Assembly: GCA_026545225.1 (NCBI GenBank)
Contig: CM048845.1
Location: 77,958,533-78,022,532 of the forward strand
Source of the DNA: Cornus controversa
Taxonomy: Eukaryota > Streptophyta > Magnoliopsida > Cornales > Cornaceae
DNA: 64,000 bases
Reading direction: 5' to 3'
Position numbers and translations under genes: made by a program. Under the pieces are notes generated by a model. It saw only the letters and a list, made by a program, of their open reading frames with translations, was not told the origin of the DNA and searched no databases. This document shows, one piece after another, positions 34,744 to 47,800 of the stretch (position 1 is the stretch's first letter; each line of letters begins with the position of its first letter).

Positions 34744-37700
34744 ATGCCTTGCTTAGAGCTAATTTCCAAGGAGGTACCATTCGATCTCCATCTTCTCACT
34801 CTAAAAGAATGGTCATAAAACACAGTTATTACTTCCTCTCTATCTCTCTCTAGCTTCATTTGTGTCATGGCATGCATGTCCTTGTGTAGTTATATATACA
34901 TGTAATATTAATAAATATATGCAGTGTAACAATTTATTTATTTTAGCTTTTTTTACCCAAAAAAATATAATTTGTTCTGAATCATATATATATGTTTTCA
35001 GGGTAAGTTGAAAGAAGAAGAAGATGATCAAGTACATACTCTTGATGGAAGTGTTGATATGGATGGTCGTCCCGCAATCCGAGAAAAAAAAGGACAATGG
35101 GCCGCCGGAATTGTCATTTTGTGTGAGTCACTTTCTCAAAACAAAATTAATTACCAGAAAATTAAAAGAATCAAGTCTTGATATCATGGTCTACTTATAT
35201 GCATAAATTGTTTTACATGATATGATACTGGTTTTATCGATCCATTTGTGTGTGTCTATATATATATATATATATTCAAATAGACATCTTTTTTCTAAAT
35301 TTTTTATCTATAGCAATTGAGTTCATTTACTTCATTAGAACATTAATTTAACTTGATCATTTTACACATTACTTACAAAAGTCTCTTGTGGATGTAGTTG
35401 TTTTTGTATTTTGTACTTTTTAGCCTTCAAAATAAATAAAAAAATATAGAAAATATACAAAGCATGTATATATTGTTATAGTTCAAAATTTAGTAGACAA
35501 TCACATTTTCAAGAAATCCAGTCTAAAAAAGGTTACTTTCACTGGGTGTTTCCTTAGAGCCCTTAAATAAAGAGTTTTGTCGAAGAAAAATGCTACATGT
35601 CTCGAATAAATATCTCAAAATATATATTAAATTTATGTGATAGGTGATATGATAGTTAATTAATCTAAAAATAGAAATCAACATGTATATTAGACCGTCA
35701 AAACTTCGTGTATGAAAGAATTTTATAAATACTAACTCACCATTTAATTTTATCTCTTAAAATAATACATTATATCACTTATCATATATATTTGAGATAT
35801 ATTTTATGATATTTATTCGGGACGTGTTGCATTCTCTATGCAGAAATACTTCAAAAATGGGTACCAACTTTAATACATCATCTCATATATATATATATAT
35901 CCAGTACCTTATATCAGAAAATGACCGTACGCATCCGTAGTGTAATTTAGTGGTCAAAGTAAAGCAAGTGTTGTACACTTGTACTCCTGCTATATGTTAG
36001 ATGTTTGGCTTTAGAACCAAACTGCTACACGGCATCAGAAAGATAAGAGAGAAGCCATATCGCAAAAAGACATGAGAAAAAAAGGAAGAGGAGAGAGAGA
36101 GGGTGTGTGTGTGCGGACACGTATTAAGTGATCAGTAGTCTGCATGACACCTGGTTTGGGCATCAATGTTGCTGTGGACACCGGATAGTTTGACACGTGG
36201 CTTAAAAATATATTTAAGTCTGGAGCGTCTGTGTTACATAGCTGTGGGACCGTAGCGCCAACAATTGTACGAGACAAATTGAAAAATTATAAATTGTAAT
36301 AGTATGTCACGTCACCATTATTCAATGCAAGTCATATATTTGGCTTGTATTACAAGTTAATTAATGCTAAGTCACTTTTCAATACTTGTATCACAAGTTA
36401 ATACATACCATTACCCTTGTCAATTTTATGGTTTCTCCATCAGTAAATTTCGGTCCAAGAATTATACGAAACACTCGAGCATTGGGATTCGTCAATTTTA
36501 TAATTTCTATTCATTCATAGTTTCTTAGCTGTAAGCTTTAATTGGTATCAGTGTTTTGGCATAAGTTCGAATCTCTTTGTGATCAAATTATGAAATTTTG
36601 AAGTTTGTTTTGAGTTTTCATCACATCCTCGTGTTAGAATAGTGCCCTTATTTTTCTAATTTTTTTTTTCTTTAAATCAAAAGTTCTTTTCAATTACTTC
36701 TCCAAAAAAAGTTATTTTCGACTTTTTATTTTATTTTATAGCAGAACTTTATATGGTCAATAATGCATATTATGGGGCCGTTCATTTTGCAAAAAATACA
36801 GTTTGATATGGTGAAACCATTATATCAATTAGCCTCCATTTTGTAAAGAATGTATTGAATTTGAATTCTAAAATTCAAGGAGATGTTATATTAAAGATAG
36901 AAGATGTATACTCAACCATTGTGTGGCTGGCATGGATTTCAAATAACTTTTTCCATCTTATTTCTTCACACTTCAATCTCAGCTTCTGTGAAAGATGGTA
37001 TGCTTTAACATCTCTATTTTTCAGGTGTAATTGATCTATTGATGCACACACTTGGAGATCATATATATATGTAGTTGAATGTTACTTGTCCCAAAAACTT
37101 CCCAAGCAAATCAAGCCTCTAACTCTGTATGCACTCTGTTTTGCTTGACAAATCAATTAGTGAATCAAGGTCTGGCTACTCTAGCATTCTTTGGCATCGG
37201 AGTGAACATGGTGCTGTTCTTGACGAGGGTGTTACAACAGAACAATGCCGATGCTGCTAATAACGTTAGCAAATGGACCGGTACTGTCTACATCTTCTCT
37301 CTAGTAGGAGCTTTCCTCAGTGACTCCTACTGGGGACGATACAAAACTTGTGCACTCTTTCAAGTAATCTTTGTCATTGTAAGTAGTCAATATATACACT
37401 CCTCTGTTTTTCACTTTTTGTGTACTATCTCTCAGTTCATTAGCATGAAATTTTTGAATGAAAGTAATATCCATCATACACATTAAACATGTATAACAAG
37501 TTTGCACTAAAGGGATTGTATGCATTCTTCTTTTTTATGATTTCATATAGGAAAAAACAATGAGGGCCTACTTGGTTCAATTTTCTATTTTTTGAGAACT
37601 GAAAATCACAATACTGTACAAAAATCTGTTTGGTTGACAATTTTTGAAAACTATTTTCTGAAACTCAATTAGAAAAATGTCTGTCTTTTATAATTATGTA

Positions 37701-39517
37701 AAAGCAGTTTTCTTTTTTTTCCGAGTTCTTGAGAACTGTTTTCTGAGTGACAAACCAAACCGGCCTTAATATACTCGTGAGAATTACATATTCTCTTCCT
37801 GGGCTTTCCTACATTTTTGTGCTGATCAAGTGGATCCTAAAGCTTTAGATGGAAATTAATGAACACTTAGCAGTCTTGTTCTTATTGGATTCTAATTGTT
37901 CCATGTGGATTTGATCATAACAGGGTTTGGTATCACTATCCATAGCATCACAATTTTTCTTGCTCAATCCTAGAGGCTGTGGCAACCAAACGACTCAATG
38001 TGAGTCCCATTCGAGCTGGCAGATTTGGCTATTCTATCTCTCAATCTACTTGATTGCTCTAGGAAATGGAGGGTACCAACCAAATATTGCTACATTTGGA
38101 GCTGACCAGTTTGATGAAGAGGACCCTAAGGAGGGACATTCAAAGGTGGCCTTTTTCAGCTACTTCTACCTAGCTCTGAACCTCGGTTCTCTCTTCTCCA
38201 ACACCATATTGAGCTACTTTGAGGACCAAGGGATGTGGGCAATAGGATTTTGGCTCTCTACTGTATCTGCATTGGCAGCACTAGTCTTGTTTCTTTGTGG
38301 AACTCCAAGGTACAGGCATTTCAAGCCAAGTGGCAACCCTCTTTCCAGGTTCTGCCAAGTCATAGTCGCCGCAGCAAATAAATGGAGGGTTGAGATGCCA
38401 CCAGGTGAAGAGAACCTATTTGAAATGAATGGAAAGGAGAGTTCCATGAATGGTAGCAGAAAGATACTTCACACCTGTGGGTTCAAGTAAGTCTAAAAGC
38501 ATGATCATAGACTCATTCAATATGATCTAATTCATGGTTGTGTTCCCACAATCCAATGCCACTCTATTGGATCAAATATTGTATATATATATATATATAT
38601 ATGTGCAACAATGCTAACTCATGTTCATATATATATGTCTCAGATTCTTGGATAGAGCTGCATTGATTGTATCAAAAGATTTCATGGACCAGAAGCAGGG
38701 TCCTGATCACAACCCATGGCATCTCTGCCCCATCTCACAAGTTGAAGAGGTGAAATGCATATTGAGATTACTACCCATTTGGCTATGCACCATAATTTAT
38801 TCAGTTGTCTTTACCCAAATGGCATCACTCTTTGTGGAACAAGGTGCAGCTATGAAAACTACAATTTCAAACTTTCAAATCCCACCCTCGAGCATGTCTA
38901 GTTTCGACATCCTCAGTGTAGCAGTTTTCATCTTCCTTTACCAGCGAATACTAAATCCACTTCTTCGCAAATTTAAAAAGAAGGATTCAAAAGGACTTAC
39001 TGAGCTTCAGAGGATGGGAATCGGATTAGTCATAGCAGTAATGGCAATGCTTTCGGCTGGAATTGTGGAGTGCTATAGACTCAAGTATGCTCGAAAAGAT
39101 TGCTTACACTGTGAAGGTTCAAGCTCATTGAGCATATTCTGGCAAGTCCCTCAGTATGTTTTCATAGGAGCTTCTGAAGTTTTCATGTATGTTGGACAGC
39201 TAGAGTTCTTCAATGCACAGACACCAGATGGGCTGAAGAGCTTTGGAAGCGCACTCTGCATGACATCAATTTCGCTGGGAAACTACGTGAGTAGCTTGCT
39301 AGTGAGCGTTGTGATGAAAATTTCAACCACAGACAACATGTCAGGATGGATACCGAAAAATCTGAACAACGGTCATCTAAATAGGTTTTACTTCCTCTTA
39401 GCTGGTTTGACAACTATAGATTTAGTGGTTCACATCGCGTGTGCTAAGTGGTATAAGAGTATCAAGCTCGAAGGAAAGTATGGCGAAAATGGTGGGCAAA
39501 ATGACAATGGAGTTTGA
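34744..39517 (+). CDS. NPF7.3: NRT1/PTR family transporter, NPF7.3 (NRT1.5)-like (5 exons)
   Basis: Plasma-membrane major-facilitator transporter. Arabidopsis NPF7.3 loads nitrate and potassium into xylem, so a root vascular role is inferred. Exons 34744-34773, 35002-35122, 37161-37378, 37924-38486 and 38644-39517 join in phase to 601 aa, close to the 614 aa of the Arabidopsis protein. The tiny first exon encodes MPCLELISKE. Later landmarks are GQWAAGIVILLNQGLATLAFFG (start of TM1), NVSKWTGTVYIFSLVGAFLSD, ALGNGGYQPNIATFGADQFDE, a hydrophilic central loop (exons 4/5), then WLCTIIYSVVFTQMASLFV and SIFWQVPQYVFIGASEVFMY. The ExxER proton-coupling motif of most NPFs is absent from TM1 (QGLAT there), as in this subclade. 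No lesion is visible. The donor and acceptor around the split Leu and Lys codons are unambiguous. Confidence 0.96.
35585..35836. mobile_element. foldback MITE in NPF intron 2
   Basis: The left arm AATGCTACATGTCTCGAATAA and the right arm, whose complement reads AATGCAACACGTCCCGAATAA, show it is an inverted-repeat element of about 250 bp. Its ends resemble those of the MITE at 31935-32145 (AATGCTACAC). No exact TSD. The host intron is 2.0 kb (35123-37160). Confidence 0.75.
37562..37768. mobile_element. MITE in NPF intron 3
   Basis: The left end GAGGGCCTACTTGGTTCAATTTTC is matched by a right end whose complement is TAAGGCCGGTTTGGTTTGTCAC, and inner words GAGAACTG...TTTTCTGA also recur inverted. 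About 207 bp, typical of small hAT-type MITEs. No convincing TSD was found. Confidence 0.65.
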
Positions 39518-40145
39518 TGTGTGTGATCAAACAATGGATATGGTCATGTTAAGAGCTTGTAAGGGCAGAATATACAAGTGCTCTGAGGTTGCTACTGCTT
39601 TGCATAGACTCTGTTCAGGACAATAAGCTAGTTGTGTAAGAAAAATCATTTTCATTCAATTCTCTTACGGGTCTTTTTCAACAGTTCCACAATGCAGTAA
39701 GTCCATTAGAGGTTGTCTAGGAGATGGGTTTTGACTTTTGGGTCTTTTGATCTCTCAACCTCATTCTTGTTTGTCTATTCTATTACTGGCTTTAGAATTG
39801 GAAATTTCCTTCTATTCTATTATTTCTAAAATATATTTTAAATTTTAAATTGAGTTTTAGAGAGACGAATTAATTAGTTAAAAATAAAATTCGAGTTGCT
39901 GAAATAGAAAAATATGTTGTTTATTTATGATATATATAATATATTAATATATATTAATTATTCAACAAAAAAAGATTACATTACAAAAATACTTTAATTT
40001 ATCATCAAGGAATTAAGAACCAATCAAAAATAGATAATTAGATTAAAAAATCACACTTATTTAGTCATCTATATATATTTAGCTTAGATTTTTAATCATA
40101 ACTTAGTCGCATATAATTTCCTTTTGAAATAGTTAAATATACATC

Positions 40146-40345
40146 ATTGCTACGAAGTGTCCAACACGTGTTCGAAGAGTGTCCGAGAAATGTTCAAAGA
40201 GTGTCCGAGAAGTGTTCTAAAAAAAAATGTCAGAACACTTCTACGAAGTGTCCAACACATATTCGAGAAGTGCCCGAATGTTCGACACAGTGTCCGACTG
40301 TCCGACAATAATACGACACCTCAGTAAAGTAAAGTGTCCGTACTT
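40146..40345. repeat. CGTGTCC-rich repeat family, fragment
   Basis: Consists of degenerate GAAGTGTCC(A/G)A and GAGTGTCCGAGAA words ending AAAGTGTCCGTACTTTC, the same vocabulary as the ends of the repeats at 9590 and 56205. Only one end region is present. Confidence 0.6.
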
Positions 40346-40617
40346 TCTAAACCCCTGTTAATATTAAATATTGATTCCACCCGTACCGTTGAAAAAAGAG
40401 CCATTATTTGGTGCAAGCACCTCCATGATTGGAAAAAAAATTATGAGAAAATTCTGAGGCTAGCCTTAAACAGAGTTCATTAGTTTCTATCTAATATGCA
40501 ATTGGTAAAAGCCAATATAACATTTTTAGTCGTTAATTCTTTATCAAGTTTAGATTGCACAAGAAATTAACTTTTATTTACATTAGTAAAACAAAGGTAG
40601 TCATAAAACTTAGAAGT

Positions 40618-41416
40618 TATTTAGACCCGTTCATTATCGAAAATATTTTTTATTTTTTGTTTTTATCTCTTAAAAAGGAAAAAATAAAAACAAAAAAATA
40701 TCTTTAGTAAAATATTTCTGTTCTCTATAATAAAAAATGTTTATCATTTTTATGTAAGGAGAAGGAAACAAAAAAAATATGTTTCTTTTGTTTTTTCACT
40801 GAAGCAGAGAAATATTATCTCCACTGTATCGAAACTCACTCAGTTAAATAATATATAAACATAACTTTCACTATGCATGATTTTTCGCACAATTCTTTTC
40901 TTATTTACATATTGTAATCTTTTTCTTATCTACTTAATTAAATAATATATAATAAATTAATATGATAATATAAAGTGTGCATAAATTATCTATATCAAAA
41001 TTAAAAAAACACTTTGAACTTTCATCTTCTTTTTTTAAAAAAAATCACTTATAAATAATAACTCTTTATTATATACATGTTATATATATTATTATCTTTT
41101 AACTTGTATCATATTTTTTAATTTAATTTAATTTTCACATATATATGATATGATAGTTATGAAAGACTAATTCTGTTAAAAAAAATTTTGTATTGTCTAA
41201 TAGTTATAAATTTAAATATGATAAAAAGAAATAAAATATTTAACAAATGTGTTACTAAACATTATTTTTATTCTTAAAAATGTGAAAACAACAAGTTTAA
41301 TAAACGTTATTTCTACTTTTTGATTCATTCAAAAAAACAAGAAAACAATAATATATTTTTAATTTTTTTTTAGTGCAAAAACAAAAAACATTTTTGTTAG
41401 TGAATGCACCTTTAAT
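40618..41416. mobile_element. non-autonomous inverted-end element (hAT-like)
   Basis: The left end GACCCGTTCATTATCGAAAATA followed by TTTTTTGTTTTT is repeated inverted at the right end (complement GGTGCATTCACTAACAAAAATG, then TTTTTTGTTTTTG). The interior is AT-rich without coding. No TSD was determined. Confidence 0.6.
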
Positions 41417-41894
41417 GACCCTTTTTTTCTTTGATTTTGTTTATTGATACATTATTTTCTCAAAAAATATGACCATTTTCCAACAGTTAAGAATATGAAA
41501 CCATACACAATTACAATTTCGAGACCACCCGAATTTGGTATGGGCTTTTTATACTTAACAAAAGGTAGCAAAATTTTTTCAAAGCATAATTTATGCAAAA
41601 GTTTCGGACTTGGACTATGATAATGACGATGACATGATAAATGACGTCAGTGTCAAAAGACTCGAAACATGTCGAGACATAAAAACTAGTTTATTATAAA
41701 GATTTACCAGATGAATTTTCAATAAATTCCACCATGTAGTTTCTTGAAGACATTAGCACTTCTTATAATGCCAAAATGGAACTAAAAATCACATGATCGT
41801 CAGAAGTAAAAAGAAAAGAAAAGAAAAGAATTACTTCAATTTACAAGTTAGCAACTCAAAATGATTCCTATTTAAAAAATGTCAAGTACACAAA

Positions 41895-44800
41895 TCAACT
41901 TTGGACTTTACGAACTTGAATATGGTGAGTGGATTCCTCGCGCCAGATTGGCTGCGCTCCACTTTGGACAAGAGTGACATGCTCTCCCTCCTTCATCAGA
42001 TTCTTGCTCTAGAACATGAACAAAGAGCTTGAAAAGTTCACTATACTGATTAATGACACGAGATCAACAAGAAAATAGATTGGTAAGAAATCACTAACCA
42101 GTAACAGCTTTAGAGCTCGAGAAAATGTCTCCTCAACATCATCTGAAAACTGCATATATATCGGCATCACTCCACGATAGAGAGCCAGCCTCTGCTTAAC
42201 CCTTTCTCTGCCAATGCATGAATATGTTAATGAAAAATAATAGCTAAGAACAATTCTAACTAGGCCAATTATATTTCAACTACGCATTTAACTATGGAGA
42301 TAAAGACGAGTAAAACCTTCATAGAACAAAAAACATTCAAGGTTGACGGATTTTAGGAAAAAAGAAAGATCATCTGTCATAACAAGGAAAACTTCATTTT
42401 GATACTTTATTATCCATTGGCAGCCCCCCTCCCTCCCCAGAAAGCAGTCACCACTCACCATTTGTACGTCCTCTAGCTTTTGCGGTCATCCTGGCTATCC
42501 TCCTCTCCATCATCATGCCTTTGTGTCCTTCCCTTTAGGAGTTTTTTAATTTAAAAACCTAAATGTGATCTGCTTTGAAATCTAAACCTGTGACTGGAGA
42601 AAAGTTTAAGTCTATAATTTTTCTTTCTAATATTTTTAATATATTGCAAAAAACAGTTGATGAATCAAGTTGTTACTATTTCTTTATTCCTGTTGTGTTG
42701 CACAGTAGCTTCCATCCCTACAGTCACATCCTGCCATTTTGTTTCATTGCCCCCACACTGTCTGGGATAGGGGTCAAAAAACTGGTCAAAACTCACCCCA
42801 TTGTCATTTATATTTATACCTGTGCACAGAATTGATAAATTAATGCTTTGTTTTGTAATGATGGGAAAACGAGTGGAAGGGAACGTAGGAAAGATGGATG
42901 AGACATCCCTAGGGAGGGGAAGGTGTTCTCTCTTTTTCTTTAGTTGAGTGGAAGGAGGTGAACCCTTCCACTGTATGGTAAGAGGGAAGGGAAGGAAGTA
43001 TTATATATTACTTTTACAATTATACCCTTATTTCATAATTTTACCAAAACATGATATGTCAATACTTATCCTTCTCTTCCCTCCTCTTTTCTGCCCACTT
43101 TTAGAGGGATGAATGATGGTGGGCCAGGAGGGATGACTCATCCATCCAACATTCCCTTGTATCAAAGGATGGAAACTTGCTCCATCATCTCTTCCCTCCT
43201 ACCGCCTTTGTTCCTTCCTACCAAACGCAGCACAAGAGAAAATGCCACTAGCTATCCCAACAAAAAACTAGTGATTCTATCTGCCACTTGGTTAATCACA
43301 TATCCATATCTTCTAGGAGCTTGAATTATCAAGAATGCTAAATATCATCACTATGTTTCACATTACAAAACTGTTTGAGGCAGTTAGAATATATGCTTAC
43401 TACTATATCTTTTCCAAAACCATCTAGGATTTCCTATATCCTTTCCTAAACCACCTAGGTTTCTTGTCTCCTAAGTTTACTTAGTATTCAAGATTATGTG
43501 TCTATAAATAGGTCTTTATGTATTGTTCATATATACAATTCATTTTAATACAATTTTCCTATTTTTTTCTAACATGGTATCAGAGCCTACCAATATTCAC
43601 AATTCTCGCTATAACCGCCGAGGATGGCACCACTGGCTCCATCCCCCGCAGTCAATCATAGAAAATAGTTTCCATCTTGTACACACACACACACACATAC
43701 AAGCATCCATCGTTTCTTATTCTTGTCTCTGGCAGCAGCACCACTGTTTTCCTTCGACGACTTCTTACGGGCCTTCAACTTCTTCAAGTTTCAAAAGTTG
43801 AGTCATAAGGGAATTTCCTTTAGAAATAAAAGAAATATTCTTCAATTCAGAGAGCGTTTCTATCTTTGGTAGATCTTACAGTCATTGTTATGTTCACACA
43901 CGTGGCTCATGTGTCTTCTCCAGCTTCAGTGTATGTTCTCTAGCTAGTTTCATGCGACGTCTCTTACACTGCAGACATCATCACCAGTCCGCGGTGAGCC
44001 AAAAAAAAATTGTCTTCTTGCAACGAGACTATTGTTGTCCGTCGATTTGTTCTTCAAGAGTTTTGTTCTCTGGAGATTTTTTAGCCATTTTTGGCACATG
44101 ATGCCATGGCACTTTTCTTTGACAGAGGTCTTCATTGGCCATCGTGAATCAATCGCTCTCTTGTTGTTTGTTCTGGACTAAATTGAATGATTGTTATCGT
44201 GGGTTGGGCCGTGTCATTATCATCTCTTGTTTGTCGTCTTCACCGAAAATTTCCAGATCCACTGTCGCCGGAAAGTATCGCTAGTTGGCTTCATAAAACC
44301 CATCTTGAGTTTGAGGGGACTGTTAGAAAATATTTTTATAATTCAATTCAACTCAATATATTTTTCTAACAGAGGCAATCATTTCATCTGTTTACCGAAT
44401 GGACATTCTTTTTCTTACTTTTCTTTTTCTTGGGTGAGAGGGGGTTGGGGGTGTTGAGCAGTACTCAGAGAGACTAAGTTCACAAGGCAATGGCACGTTC
44501 CGTTAAAACCATTAAGCAACCGCCTGGAAGTTCTCCAAGTCACGGTACTTGTATTACCGGATGACTCAACGGATAAAAGCCATTACATAACTGGGTATCA
44601 GCAATTAAACCAGGCCTCGTTTTTTTCCCTTTTCCAGTTCAACTCTCTTTTGAGGCTCCAAAACAAATAATGGAGATATATCTACTGATTTGATGGACAG
44701 AACAGTAAAATCTTAAAATTATTTTTTAAATCTAGGCTACCAGTTTCTTTTTTTTGGGCAACTAAGATGGAAAATGTACTATAAATCTAGGCTACCAGTT

Positions 44801-47800
44801 TCATCAAATCAGTTTTTTTCGGTGCGGTCAAGTTATTGATGTCATGAATCAGTGAAATGGCTATTTCTTCTATATGATATATGACCTGCAGCCACTGCAT
44901 AACAGGTATCCACGGTTAAGGATACTCTCAAACTCACAAGGGAAGTGTACATACTGATGTTATAGGTTAAACGATAAAATCTGGAAAAAATTACAAAGTC
45001 CTACTTTAAAAAAAAAAATAGACCATCAAGTCCTATCAATGAATAAAATTCTAGTAGATTTCTTCATTGATAGGACTTGATTGTATTATATTTTTAAAAG
45101 TAGGATTTCATTGTAATTTTTCCTAAAATCTAAATGTTATTTTCAACCAGGCAATCACGTCCCTCGGATCAGCCATCTAAGGTATTTTTAACTTTTGGGG
45201 CTTTAGTTTTATTTCTCTTTAATTAGTATAGCAAAAATATTTCACGAGTACACACATATATCTTTCCTTTCAAAATACTTAGAATTATGAAGAACCTGCA
45301 TAACATATTTTTTAGTGGTAAAGTGATTGAAATCATGAATCAATAAGGTATAATGTAATTGGCTATTACTTTTCTATGACTTATAATCTGTGATTGTTTT
45401 CTTTACTTAACATTTCTATTAATTTGTGCAATACTGTTCATAATATATGATACTTTGTATTATTGACTTTTTAGTGGTTTGCTAATGAATAAAGACATTG
45501 AAAGCATCAACAAGCAACTCCCTTTATGCCTTATCCAATACCTCCAATAACAATACACCATGACAATAGCCATTACGTAATTGGTACAGCAATTCAAACC
45601 ATGACGGCAGGTACCTACCAAACTCAAAGAAGAAGCATCACACCTCTATAAATACTTTTTACACACATTAATGTATTCTACAAGCTGATTTTTATAGATA
45701 TTTTCTCTGTTCACATGCCAAATACGTGCAATCCCAAGTAGTCTTATATCATTGTCAGGTTTCATGTTGGTTCCTTTTACGAACAAAAGAATCACGCAAC
45801 TCCTTGTAACATGAAAAATAATATCTAACTTGCTCATAAATGACATATATGAGTTGTTTCTGCCCAGAGAAGTCATTTTTAAACCAACCTTCAGATAAAT
45901 AAATGTCATATTTTGCACCAATATGCATATTATATATTTTGACTAATCCTAACAAAAAATTACATGAGGCACCAAAACCAAGTTTCAAATTCAGATATCA
46001 AACAAGTTTTCAAAAAAATGTTACTTAGAAACATGGAATAGGAAAGTAAAATTCGAAATTAATGCTCAGGCATGTCAGCAAGTCAATCATTCTACTACAA
46101 AGTTTGACTCTCCATATCTATTACTTGCCAGCAAAATTGTCATAATCAAAGTCACACAGAATATCAGAGATCCAAATCAAAAATTATTTGACAAGTGTAA
46201 TTCATGTAATACTGGTAGCTGGACTTACTGATTTGTGAAGGCAAAGATTGTCGAGGAAGGCTGATAATGACTTAAAAGTATCGCCATGGACCCTGTTCTT
46301 GTGAAGACAATGATGGGAATGGCAAGAGTATTGGCCATTGTGGTTGCGTGGAAAGCAAACATTTCCCCCATATGGCTCTGTAAGAGAACATCCATAAAAA
46401 ATGCAACCAGATTTTCAAAAACGGGACTATAACCAAAAAATAATGAACTGTACCACTACTCAGGGCTATTGCAGAATTTGATAAAGATCCTCATTTTAGC
46501 TCTTTTTCAGCACATCATTAGGAAAAGAGACCGCTATTACCATGTGGGCCTAATTAAGTAACACAAAAAAGCAAGCCATGGCTTCTCATTGTAACCAATA
46601 TGCACCTTATAGGCTGTAGATTCACCAAGAGGAGTAGTGCTGATTGGTAAACTTGACTCGGTCCTCAAAGCCACAGTATGCATCACTTTAACAGCTTTCA
46701 ATGGATACCTTAAATCATTTCACAGTCACGAAATTGATCAATCAACTAAGAAGTAACAGAAAGTATATTCAGGTTATTACAAAGGGATAAAACCATATCT
46801 AACATAAGCACTCTGTGGAAAAATATCAAGTGTTCTAAAAATTTCAAATTAATCGGGCCCTACAGCATAATAAACTAAGATGATAAATTAGAGCAGTTCA
46901 AAAGAAAAAATATATATACAAAGAAAATAATGCAAGCTAGGTAGACTTGTTAATGGATCGGATTTTGATCCGAATTCGATTCAATAAGTCTGGATATAAA
47001 TTAAATATTTAATCCGTTAACGATCTAGATTCGATAATCCGTTAAACTAACAATAGGGATATGGATTATGGCCAATTCAATCCAACCAAATATAATACAT
47101 AATATGCTATGCATATATTATCTATCATTCAATTGGTATGTGTTTAATGAAAAATTAATCAAAAAAGCTTTTACGTGTTCTTTCACGTAGAACTCTAAAT
47201 TATTTCAATATTTCCACATTTTTTTAATTATTTTCTCTCTCCTGTTTATTTTTTTCACTCTTTACTATTTTATTCTTTAACTAAGAATCAGATATCTAAT
47301 TTACTTCTATTCTTTTTGTTCAAATTTTTTGGTCCATTTCTCTCCTTCTCTTACTTTTTTTTTAATTTATTTTGATTTTTTTATCAAAAACTATACATTT
47401 TAACAAATCAAGTTATCGGATCAGATATCTAATAAATTACAAAACCGGATATGGATTCAATAATATATAATCCGTCGGATTACCAGATCGGATCGCATAC
47501 TTTCTTTATCAGATTCGGATTGATCAAGTCCAAATCCGATCCATTGACAGGTTTAAACGCAGCCCTAGTACAGATTTTTTTTTCATTGTCAGTAACAAGG
47601 AACCATTCTAATCAGGTGGGCCTTTGAACTCGTTGGTACAACATGAACTCCAGATATCCACAATCTCTCAAAAATCACAAATATCACTTCAACCAAGACT
47701 TGAACTTGAGATCAAGGTAGTAAACTTGAGACACTACCATTCAGGGCTGAATGAAAATGATGGTGTCCAGGCCCTAGTATAGATCTACACAAAGGAAAAG

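Larger units (their letters stand above)
39518..41894. other. intergenic between convergent NPF and pyruvate kinase genes
   Basis: The two genes end tail-to-tail 2.4 kb apart. Besides 3' UTRs the stretch holds a fragment of the CGTGTCC repeat family (40146-40345) and a 0.8-kb inverted-end element (about 40618-41416). No further gene was recognised. Confidence 0.6.
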
